Assembly: GCA_029983595.1 (NCBI GenBank)
Contig: JASBZD010000085.1
Location: 1-5,254, forward strand
Origin: Peptoniphilaceae bacterium
GTDB taxonomy: Bacteria > Bacillota > Clostridia > Tissierellales > Peptoniphilaceae
Length of the DNA: 5,254 bases
Reading direction: 5' to 3'
Numbering within the stretch: the stretch's first letter is position 1; every line of letters starts with the position of its first letter. A model generated the notes under the pieces. It made no database searches and was not told where the DNA came from. It saw only the letters and a program-made list of their open reading frames with translations. Below are positions 1-5,254 of this stretch, piece after piece. The position numbers and the translations under genes were made by a program.

Positions 1-929
1 TAAAAGAGGTTTCTGAGAATTCAAAAACTATATATCCATTAGAAATTACTACTTATGACCAAAATGGAGATGAGATTACTACTACTTATGAAAAAGCTCC
101 AGAAAAAGTTTTAGCTGTATATCAAGGATCTATTGAAACTCTTTTAGCTTTAGGTCAAGCTGATAGAATTGTGGCGGCTGCTGGTTTAGATAATGAAGTA
201 GACGAGTCTATGAAGGCTGATTTTGAAAAACTTAACTATCTAGAAGCTTTTACTCCACCTAAAGAAGATGTAACTATCCTTAACCCAGATATGATTCTAA
301 GTTGGGGATCTTATTTTGGTGAAAAAATATTAGGTAACCCATCAGATTGGATAGAAAAAGGTACTAATATCTATATTAATTCCAATACTAGACGTGGAGG
401 ATATCCTAGAACTGTAGATAATGAACTAACTGATATTTTAAATCTAGGTAAAATTTTTGACGTTCAAGATAAGGCTCAAAAAATAGTTGATGAAACTAAA
501 GCGGTTATCGATACTACTATTGAAAAAACTAAAGATCAGACTCCATCTAATGTTATGGTTTTAGAACCTATTAATGGAAAAATTACAAACTATGATAAAG
601 ATTCTATAGCTGGAGATATGGTTACTAAACTAGGTGGAAAACTAGCTAATCCAGATGCTAAAGAAGTGGGAGCAGAGGATATTGTAGCTTCTAATCCAGA
701 TGTAATTTTTGTAGTTTATATGGCATATTCTGGCGAAAATGGTGAAGATGTAGCCAAGACTCAAATGGATTTTATAAATAATAACGAGGCTTTACAGTCT
801 GTCGAGGCTATTAAAAATAAAAGAGTTTATCCAATTATGCTAGGTGATATGTATGCTTCTGGTGTAAGAACAAAAAATGGTATAGAAAATTTTGCAAAAG
901 GTCTATATCCAGAGTTAGATTTTAAATAA
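1..929 (+). CDS. ABC transporter substrate-binding protein, FecB/TroA_a-like (5' end missing)
   Basis: Extracellular binding component of a metal-chelate importer (periplasmic-binding-protein fold of class III, PF01497), expected to be a lipoprotein that delivers ligand to the permease encoded next. The frame is open from base 3 to the left edge and gives 308 visible residues, so the GTG at 171 is an internal Val codon, not the start. The first visible residues form the usual N-terminal hairpin (ITTYDQNGDEITTTYEKAPEKV), followed by an ETLLALGQADRIV helix typical of the family. A long linking helix follows at about visible residues 150-177 (FDVQDKAQKIVDETK), then the second lobe with the SNPDVIFVVY strand and the closing GIENFAKGLYPE helix. 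Family members are usually 320-360 aa, so only a signal peptide and lipobox (about 20-40 residues) should be missing. The stop overlaps the next start (TAATG). The ligand (ferric siderophore, heme, cobalamin or free metal) is unresolved. Confidence 0.9.
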   Translation, partial: KEVSENSKTIYPLEITTYDQNGDEITTTYEKAPEKVLAVYQGSIETLLALGQADRIVAAAGLDNEVDESMKADFEKLNYLEAFTPPKEDVTILNPDMILSWGSYFGEKILGNPSDWIEKGTNIYINSNTRRGGYPRTVDNELTDILNLGKIFDVQDKAQKIVDETKAVIDTTIEKTKDQTPSNVMVLEPINGKITNYDKDSIAGDMVTKLGGKLANPDAKEVGAEDIVASNPDVIFVVYMAYSGENGEDVAKTQMDFINNNEALQSVEAIKNKRVYPIMLGDMYASGVRTKNGIENFAKGLYPELDFK

Positions 930-1972
930 TGAGTGAAAATAATAAAAAGTATTTTAAATTATATTTACTTCTAGCTATTATTTTATTCTTATCTATAGTT
1001 TTTTCAGTTTCCATAGGTAGCTCAAATGTAAATTTTATGGATGCTTTAAAAGTTATAGGAGTAAAATTATTTAATATACCTAGTCTAGCAGAATATCAGA
1101 GTGGCCCAATTCACGATGTAGTTTATATGATTAGGCTTCCTAGGACTATTTTAGCTTTACTAGTGGGAATGAGTTTAGCACTATGTGGTGTGATTATGCA
1201 GGCGGTAGTAAAAAATCCGCTTGCTGATCCTTATATTATGGGTATCTCATCAGGTGCTACACTAGGCGCGACTTTAGGTATAATTTTAGGGATAGGTAAG
1301 ATTTTTGGCGATAATTTTATAGGTGTAATGGCTTTTTTAGGCTCTCTTCTTATAGCTATTTTAGTACTTTTTATTTCTAATATTGGAGGGAGATCTAATA
1401 CTGTAAAACTTATTTTAGCAGGTACTGCACTTAGCTCTTTTTGTAGTGCTTTTACTAGTCTAATAATATATTTGGGGAGAGATAGAAATGGAATGCAGAC
1501 TGTTTCTTATTGGCTTATGGGTTCTCTAGGAGCGGCTAAATGGTCTAGAATTAGCGTGCTTTTTCCCATTGTTATTATTAGTCTTATATTTTTTATGACA
1601 CAATTTAGAAATTTAAATCTCATGCTTTTAGGTGATGAGACATCTATTACTCTAGGTACTGATCTTTCTTCTTTAAGAAAGATTTATATCTTAATTATCA
1701 CATTTCTTATAGGCTTTGTAGTTTATAATGCGGGAATTGTCGGGTTTGTGGGACTTGTTATACCTCATATCGTAAGGATTATAGTAGGTACAGATCATAA
1801 AAAGGTTGTAATTTCGTCATCTTTAGTAGGTGCAATATTTCTAATATGGTGCGATATATTATCTAGAGTTTTAATTAAAAATGCAGAGTTACCTATTGGG
1901 ATTATTACGGCAGTTCTGGGTTCGCCTTTATTTGTGTATCTAATTATAAAAAGGGAATATGGCAGAAAATGA
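929..1972 (+). CDS. FecCD/BtuC-family ABC importer permease
   Basis: Transmembrane subunit of an iron-chelate/cobalamin-type importer (PF01032), acting as a homodimer in the cytoplasmic membrane. At 347 aa it has the normal family length, and hydrophobic stretches across the protein fit about ten membrane helices, the first at residues 11-29. Family motifs are clear: RLPR at 69-72, then QAVVKNPLADPYIMGISSGA at 91-110, the YWLMGSL segment at 194-200, the cytoplasmic LGDETSITLG loop at 234-243 that should contact the ATPase, GFVGLVIPHIVR at 272-283, and the C-terminal ELPIGIITAVLGSPLF at 320-335. The ATG shares its A with the stop of the binding-protein gene and has no strong Shine-Dalgarno sequence, so translation probably relies on coupling. 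Its TGA stop lies inside the ATGA overlap with the ATPase gene. FecC/FecD/BtuC paralogues cannot be told apart by sequence alone, so no symbol is given. Confidence 0.95.
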   Translation: MSENNKKYFKLYLLLAIILFLSIVFSVSIGSSNVNFMDALKVIGVKLFNIPSLAEYQSGPIHDVVYMIRLPRTILALLVGMSLALCGVIMQAVVKNPLADPYIMGISSGATLGATLGIILGIGKIFGDNFIGVMAFLGSLLIAILVLFISNIGGRSNTVKLILAGTALSSFCSAFTSLIIYLGRDRNGMQTVSYWLMGSLGAAKWSRISVLFPIVIISLIFFMTQFRNLNLMLLGDETSITLGTDLSSLRKIYILIITFLIGFVVYNAGIVGFVGLVIPHIVRIIVGTDHKKVVISSSLVGAIFLIWCDILSRVLIKNAELPIGIITAVLGSPLFVYLIIKREYGRK

Positions 1973-2727
1973 TAGATATTAAAACTAAAGATATAAGTGT
2001 TTCAATAGATGATAAAGAAATTTTAAAATCAGTCTCAATTGATGCCAAAAATGGTGAGTTTGTGGGGGTTATTGGGCCTAATGGGAGTGGAAAAACTACT
2101 TTTTTAAAAACTATTTATAGATATTTAAAACCTGATTATGGGGATATTTTTATTGATGGTATAAATATTAACGAGTTTACAATAAAAGAATCTTCTAAAA
2201 AAATATCTGTTTTATCACAGCATAATAACTATGATTTTGATTTTTCAGTTATGGAAATAGTTATGCTCGGTAGATCTCCACATAAAAAGACTTTAGAAAG
2301 CTATTCAAAAGAAGATTATGAAATAGCTAATAGAGCTTTAAAAATAGTTGATATGGCTGATTTTAAAGATAGAAGTTTTCTAACTTTATCAGGTGGCGAA
2401 AGACAGAGGGTGATCCTAGCTAGATGTCTATGCCAGGAGACGGGCTGCATTATCCTTGATGAGCCGACTAACCATCTAGATATAAAATTTCAGATAAATC
2501 TTATGAAAGCAGTAAAAAACTTAGATGTAACCTGTATTTCAGCCGTACATGATCTAAATATTGCGGCTATGTTTTGCGATAAGATATATATATTAAAAGA
2601 TGGGAAAGTCATCGATTTTGGCACTCCAGATGATGTAATCACTGTAGAGAATATAAAAAATGTCTATGAAGTCGACTGTGAAATAATAAAAAAAGATAAT
2701 AGAATTAATATAATTTATAAATATTAA
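1969..2727 (+). CDS. ABC importer ATPase, FepC/BtuD-like
   Basis: Cytoplasmic ATP-hydrolysing subunit that powers uptake through the FecCD-type permease encoded just upstream. At 252 aa it is a single, complete nucleotide-binding domain. Motifs in order: Walker A GPNGSGKTT at residues 36-44, Q-loop Gln84, the ABC signature LSGGERQR at 140-147, Walker B CIILDEPT at 160-167 with catalytic Glu165, D-loop HLD at 169-171, and the switch His194 in AVHDLN. All catalytic residues are present. The start codon overlaps the permease stop by 4 bases (ATGA); an AAGGGA at 1951-1956 is a weak and rather distant ribosome binding site, so coupling is likely. It has a small cluster of cysteines (153, 155, 160) between the signature and Walker B where homologues usually carry Ala or Leu. 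No hairpin terminator follows it. Confidence 0.96.
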   Translation: MIDIKTKDISVSIDDKEILKSVSIDAKNGEFVGVIGPNGSGKTTFLKTIYRYLKPDYGDIFIDGININEFTIKESSKKISVLSQHNNYDFDFSVMEIVMLGRSPHKKTLESYSKEDYEIANRALKIVDMADFKDRSFLTLSGGERQRVILARCLCQETGCIILDEPTNHLDIKFQINLMKAVKNLDVTCISAVHDLNIAAMFCDKIYILKDGKVIDFGTPDDVITVENIKNVYEVDCEIIKKDNRINIIYKY

Positions 2728-2759
2728 AAAATATTATAATAATACTTAATTTAAAATAA

Positions 2760-2780
2760 TTATGAAAATTATAATTTCAT
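2760..2780. promoter_or_regulatory. Candidate operator: PerR/Fur-like AT-rich palindrome upstream of the dehydrogenase promoter
   Basis: Bases 2760-2774 (TTATGAAAATTATAA) match the PerR box TTATAATNATTATAA at 12 of 14 defined positions. The same stretch overlaps an inverted repeat, ATGAAA at 2762-2767 and TTTCAT at 2775-2780, which ends two bases before the -35 box. A second TTTCAT lies at 2789-2794, just after the -35. The position suits a repressor or redox/metal-responsive regulator. In DNA this AT-rich, a match of this kind can occur by chance, so the assignment is tentative. Confidence 0.3.
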
Positions 2781-2781
2781 G

Positions 2782-2811
2782 TTGACGTTTTCATAAAATT
2801 CATTGTATAAT
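2782..2811 (+). promoter_or_regulatory. Sigma-A-type promoter of the alcohol dehydrogenase gene
   Basis: A -35 box TTGACG (2782-2787, one mismatch to TTGACA) and a perfect -10 box TATAAT (2806-2811) are separated by 18 bases. Transcription should start near 2818, leaving a 5' leader of about 38 bases before the ATG at 2857. This makes the dehydrogenase its own transcription unit, although read-through from the importer operon is not excluded because no terminator is seen between them. Confidence 0.85.
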
Positions 2812-2842
2812 TTACATAAGCATTTGCTAAAAATAAAATTTA

Positions 2843-2850
2843 AAGGAGGA
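2843..2850 (+). promoter_or_regulatory. Strong ribosome binding site that fixes the dehydrogenase start
   Basis: AAGGAGGA is fully complementary to the 3' end of 16S rRNA and sits 6 bases before the ATG at 2857. The alternative in-frame TTG at 2803 overlaps the -10 box, lies upstream of the predicted transcript start and has no such site, so the ATG at 2857 is the start. Confidence 0.93.
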
Positions 2851-2856
2851 TATATA

Positions 2857-3918
2857 ATGAAAGGTTACGCTATGTTAAAAATAGGGGAAACTGGTTGGAT
2901 AGAAAAAGAAAGACCTACTTGTGGTCCTAATGACGCTATTATCAGACCTCTAGCATTATCTCCATGTACTTCTGACATACACACTGTATGGGAAGGTGCT
3001 TTAGGAGAAAGAGAAAACATGATTCTTGGTCATGAAGGTTGTGGTGTAGTAGAGGAAGTAGGAGAAGCTGTTAAAGACTTCAAAAAAGGTGATAGAATTA
3101 TGGTTGCGGCTATTACTCCAGATTGGAACTCAGTAGAAGCTCAATCAGGATACCCTATGCACTCAGGTGGTATGTTAGCTGGATGGAAATTCTCTAACTT
3201 CAAAGATGGTGTATTTGGAGAATACTTCCACGTTAATGATGCTGACGGAAACTTAGCTCACTTACCAGATGAAATTTCTACAGCAGAAGCTTGTATGTTA
3301 TCTGACATGGTTCCTACAGGATTTCACGGTGCAGAACTAGCTGATATCCAATTTGGTGAAACTGTTCTTGTAGTAGGTATCGGACCTGTAGGATTAATGG
3401 CTGTAGCTGGAGCAAACCTTAGAGGTGCTTCTAGAATTATAGCAGTAGGTACTAGACCTAACTGTATCGAAGCAGCTAAAGGATATGGTGCTACTGATAT
3501 AGTAAGTTACAAAGATGGACCTATTGAAGAACAAGTTCTAGAACTTACTAATGGTAAAGGTGTAGACAAAGCTATTATCGCTGGTGGTGGAGTTGACACT
3601 TTCGAACCAGTTATAAAATGTCTAAAACCAGGTGGAAAAATTGGTAACGTAAACTACCTAGGAAGTGGAACATACGTAAATATCCCTAGAGAAGAATGGG
3701 GTGTAGGTATGGGTCATAAACAAATCGTTGGTGGACTTATGCCAGGTGGAAGATATAGACTTGAAAAATTAGCTAATCTTATCGTTACAGGTAAATTAGA
3801 TGTTAAACCTCTATTAACTCATAGATTTGAAGGTTTCGAACATGTTGAAGATGCTTTAATGTTAATGAAAGAAAAACCAAGAGATTTAATTAAACCAGTT
3901 GTAGTTATTGAAGAATAA
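2857..3918 (+). CDS. adh: Zinc-dependent NADP(H) secondary alcohol dehydrogenase
   Basis: Medium-chain dehydrogenase/reductase that should interconvert ketones and secondary alcohols (acetone/2-propanol type) in the cytoplasm, usually as a tetramer. The 353 residues align without gaps, from memory, to the C. beijerinckii and Thermoanaerobacter enzymes (MKGYAMLKIG... start, KFSNFKDGVFGEYFHVNDAD). The catalytic-zinc residues Cys37, His59 and Asp150 are present, with Glu60 and the proton-relay residues Ser39 and His42. The four-Cys structural zinc lobe of horse-liver-type enzymes is absent, as in this subfamily. The Rossmann motif GIGPVG is at 174-179; Gly198, Arg200 and Tyr218 of the NADP phosphate pocket are kept, with Ser199 replaced by Thr. 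In the substrate pocket Ala85, Ile86, Trp110, Tyr267 and Leu294 are kept, but position 295 is Met rather than Cys. It has its own promoter and terminator. Codons are C-rich (6 of 10 Phe are TTC), which suggests strong expression. Exact substrate is not determined. Confidence 0.95.
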   Translation: MKGYAMLKIGETGWIEKERPTCGPNDAIIRPLALSPCTSDIHTVWEGALGERENMILGHEGCGVVEEVGEAVKDFKKGDRIMVAAITPDWNSVEAQSGYPMHSGGMLAGWKFSNFKDGVFGEYFHVNDADGNLAHLPDEISTAEACMLSDMVPTGFHGAELADIQFGETVLVVGIGPVGLMAVAGANLRGASRIIAVGTRPNCIEAAKGYGATDIVSYKDGPIEEQVLELTNGKGVDKAIIAGGGVDTFEPVIKCLKPGGKIGNVNYLGSGTYVNIPREEWGVGMGHKQIVGGLMPGGRYRLEKLANLIVTGKLDVKPLLTHRFEGFEHVEDALMLMKEKPRDLIKPVVVIEE

Positions 3919-3944
3919 TTATAATAAATTTAAAATAACTTTTT

Positions 3945-3967
3945 GGGGGCCTAATTGGCTCCCTTTT
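3945..3967 (+). terminator. Intrinsic terminator of the dehydrogenase gene
   Basis: GGGGGCC (3945-3951) pairs with GGCTCCC (3957-3963) as a 7-bp stem with one G-U pair around a 5-base TAATT loop, followed directly by TTTT. It lies 26 bases after the dehydrogenase stop and is one of the few GC-rich patches in the window. There is no A tract on its left side, so it should act only on + strand transcripts. It also separates the dehydrogenase from the GTPase gene. Confidence 0.88.
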
Positions 3968-3990
3968 ATATAGAAATATTGGAGGAATAG

Positions 3991-4914
3991 ATGGAGATTT
4001 TAATAATATCGGGGTTTTTAGGAGCTGGAAAAACGACTTTTATACAGAATATGGCATCTGCATTAGGTCGTCAATTTGTTATATTAGAAAATGAGTTTTC
4101 AGATATAGGAATAGATGGAGATTTACTAAAAAAATCTAAATCAGAGATAGAGCCAGCAGCACTTGATATTACTGAAATTTCTAATGGCTGTATATGTTGT
4201 TCTTCTAATGTAGACTTTGGATCTACAGTCGTGACTATTTCTAATACTATCGACCCTGACTATCTAGTTGTAGAGCCTAGTGGAGTGGCATTTCCTACCA
4301 ACATTTTAAATTCTCTTGAAAAAGTTTTATATGAAAGAATAGGAGTTTTAGACCCTATCACTATTATAGATGGGGAACATTATAACTCTGCTAGATCTAA
4401 CTTTTCTGAGTATTTTAATGACCAAATAGACAATGCTAAGCATATAGTAGTTTCAAAATCTGAAAGTTTTAATGAATCTGATTTTTTAGAAATCAAAAAT
4501 AACTTAGATATAGATAGTACTATAGATTTTCCTCTAAAGCATTATTCTAAATTTACAACAGAAGAGTGGAATAATCTATTTACAAAATCTGGGAAAAAAG
4601 TAATAAAAAAGGAGCTAGAAATAGAATCTAGAATGGAAAATATAGCTTTTAGCCCATTTAAGCCACTTAATCTAGATGAGCTTATTTATATTCTAGAAGA
4701 GCTTAATACTGGTAAATATGGTTATATATATCGCTCAAAAGGATTTTTTGAAAATAAGGGATTCTGGTATCGATTTGATTATGTAGATTCTCAATATATT
4801 ATCGGCGAATCAGAAGAAATGGAAACTGGAAAAGCTGTAGTAATAGGAATAGGACTAGACAAAAAAGCATTAAAAAAATTATTATCAAAAAAAAGAGCTA
4901 CCATAAAATTATAA
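3991..4914 (+). CDS. G3E-family P-loop GTPase (CobW/COG0523-like)
   Basis: GTPase of the family that includes CobW, YjiA, YeiR and the ZNG1 metallochaperones, thought to help insert or distribute metals such as zinc or cobalt; the client here is unknown. Walker A GFLGAGKTT is at residues 8-16, the family's ENEF..IGID segment at 34-42, the metal-binding CxCC motif Cys67-Ile-Cys69-Cys70 follows EISNG, and the Walker B-type EPSG is at 95-98. The guanine-recognition motif is SKSE at 155-158 in place of NKxD. Residues 217-303 form a compact CobW_C-like domain ending in GIGLDKKALKKLL. There is no His-rich metal loop (only three His in 307 aa). GGAGGA at 3981-3986 precedes the ATG, and an in-frame TAG touches the ATG, so no upstream start is possible. 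I see no convincing promoter between the dehydrogenase terminator and this gene. The last codons lie inside a shared terminator. Confidence 0.9.
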   Translation: MEILIISGFLGAGKTTFIQNMASALGRQFVILENEFSDIGIDGDLLKKSKSEIEPAALDITEISNGCICCSSNVDFGSTVVTISNTIDPDYLVVEPSGVAFPTNILNSLEKVLYERIGVLDPITIIDGEHYNSARSNFSEYFNDQIDNAKHIVVSKSESFNESDFLEIKNNLDIDSTIDFPLKHYSKFTTEEWNNLFTKSGKKVIKKELEIESRMENIAFSPFKPLNLDELIYILEELNTGKYGYIYRSKGFFENKGFWYRFDYVDSQYIIGESEEMETGKAVVIGIGLDKKALKKLLSKKRATIKL

Positions 4915-4932
4915 TGGTAGCTTAAATTTTTT
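4887..4932. terminator. Bidirectional intrinsic terminator overlapping two convergent genes
   Basis: AGCTACCAT (4896-4904) and ATGGTAGCT (4914-4922) form a perfect 9-bp stem around a 9-base AT loop. Eight A (4887-4894) lie to the left and, after TTAAA, six T (4927-4932) lie to the right. Each strand therefore reads as hairpin plus T-rich tract; the - strand version, with T8 one base from the stem, looks stronger. The left arm and A tract are coding sequence of the GTPase (its final SKKRATIKL), and the right arm reaches the stop codon of the HAD phosphatase gene. Confidence 0.87.
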
Positions 4933-5254
4933 CTAAATTATTTTCTATTAGCCTATTTATCACATATGAAACGCCTGAATGACGGTTAGATCTAGTAATA
5001 AAATCAGCGCGTTTTTTTAATTCTTCGTTGGCATTTTCCATAGCGACGCCTATTCCAGCATATTCAATCATTGGAATATCATTTAGCTCATTTCCAATAG
5101 CCATAATATTTTCAGGCCCTATATCTAAATATGACGCAAGTTTTGCTACTGCGACCCCTTTATTAGTGCCCTTATTCATTATTTCTATCTGATATGGAGA
5201 AGTTTTTACGGCATAAAAATTAGCAGTAATTTCTTCAGGCATATTATTAAAAAA
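4922..5254 (-). CDS. Cof-type HAD-superfamily phosphatase, C-terminal part (5' end beyond window)
   Basis: C-terminal 110 residues of a Cof/YidA-like sugar-phosphate or nucleotide phosphatase of the haloacid dehalogenase superfamily (Hydrolase_3, usually about 260-280 aa). The frame stays open to the right edge (four more codons, Phe-Phe-Asn-Asn, before the Met whose codon is at 5242-5240), so that Met is internal. Visible family features are the SPYQIEIMNKGTNKG segment carrying the motif III Lys of NKG, then motif IV GNELND, the IEYAGIGVAMENANEELK stretch, and the closing ADFITRSNRHSGVSYVI. Motif IV normally reads GDxxND with an Asp binding Mg2+; here that Asp is Asn. The nucleophile DxD motif and cap domain lie outside the window, so activity cannot be judged. 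It converges on the GTPase gene with 7 bases between stops and shares its terminator. Substrate is unknown. Confidence 0.9.
   Translation of the reverse strand, partial: FFNNMPEEITANFYAVKTSPYQIEIMNKGTNKGVAVAKLASYLDIGPENIMAIGNELNDIPMIEYAGIGVAMENANEELKKRADFITRSNRHSGVSYVINRLIENNLEKI

Noticed and set aside
42..92. Near-repeat of GA(A/G)ATTACTACT...TATGA in the binding-protein gene
   Set aside because: It encodes the two strands of the ordinary N-terminal hairpin of such proteins (EITTYD / EITTTYE); not evidence of a repeat element.
171..173. GTG as a start codon for the binding protein
   Set aside because: The frame is open back to the left edge and encodes the normal N-terminal hairpin and first helix of the family; GTG is an internal Val codon.
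1959..1982. Short 7-codon frame (MAENDRY) after the AAGGGA near the ATPase start
   Set aside because: It is out of frame with the ATPase and too short to support; the ATG at 1969 gives the expected ATPase N-terminus and the common ATGA overlap.
2728..2760. AT-rich self-complementary stretches such as AATATT AAAA AATATT at the end of the ATPase gene
   Set aside because: Pairs are all A-T and the stem is short, with no T tract positioned for termination; expected by chance at this composition.
2812..2842. Riboswitch or structured leader ahead of the dehydrogenase
   Set aside because: The predicted leader is only about 38 bases, without stable stems or a recognisable riboswitch core.
3952..3990. 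Possible promoter for the GTPase gene (TTGGCT plus TATATA)
   Set aside because: The TTGGCT is part of the terminator stem and no -10-like box lies 15-19 bases downstream of it.
4887..4894. A8 run as a programmed slippage or frameshift site in the GTPase gene
   Set aside because: It lies nine codons from the end, alternative frames add no recognisable domain, and the run is explained as the T tract of the reverse-strand terminator.

Overview
The window is AT-rich DNA with TTA- and AGA-dominated codon use, strong AAGGAGG-type ribosome binding sites and compact hairpin-plus-T-tract terminators. The sequence and the gene families fit a low-GC, probably anaerobic, Gram-positive bacterium (Firmicutes/Clostridia-like, for example the Peptoniphilaceae). 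This placement is an inference from composition and protein resemblance; there is no rRNA or other marker gene here.

Region 1 (1-2727, + strand) is a three-gene iron/cobalamin/siderophore-type ABC importer: a substrate-binding protein cut by the left edge, a FecCD/BtuC-type permease and its ATPase. The genes are joined by stop/start overlaps (TAATG and ATGA), so they form one translationally coupled operon. The ligand cannot be read from sequence. No intrinsic terminator is visible after the ATPase.

Region 2 (2728-3967, + strand) is a self-contained transcription unit for a zinc-dependent, NADP(H)-type secondary alcohol dehydrogenase. It is close to the Clostridium beijerinckii / Thermoanaerobacter enzymes that interconvert acetone/2-propanol and similar ketone/alcohol pairs. 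It has a near-consensus promoter, a perfect Shine-Dalgarno sequence and a GC-rich terminator. Its codon choice (C-ending Phe and Asn codons) differs sharply from its neighbours and suggests high expression. A PerR/Fur-like AT-rich palindrome lies just upstream of the -35 box. The longest open frame begins at a TTG at 2803, inside the promoter; the real start is the ATG at 2857.

Region 3 (3968-5254) holds a G3E-family (CobW/COG0523) P-loop GTPase on the + strand and, converging on it, the C-terminal third of a Cof-type HAD phosphatase on the - strand, cut by the right edge. The two stop codons are only 7 bases apart. Both genes share one perfect 9-bp hairpin with A and T tracts on either side, which overlaps both reading frames and should terminate transcription in both directions.

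I see no CRISPR array, mobile element, tRNA or rRNA, and nothing that looks like a new multi-gene system. A loose theme of metal handling (metal-chelate importer, zinc enzyme, putative metallochaperone GTPase) runs through the + strand genes, but only the importer genes are demonstrably co-transcribed.
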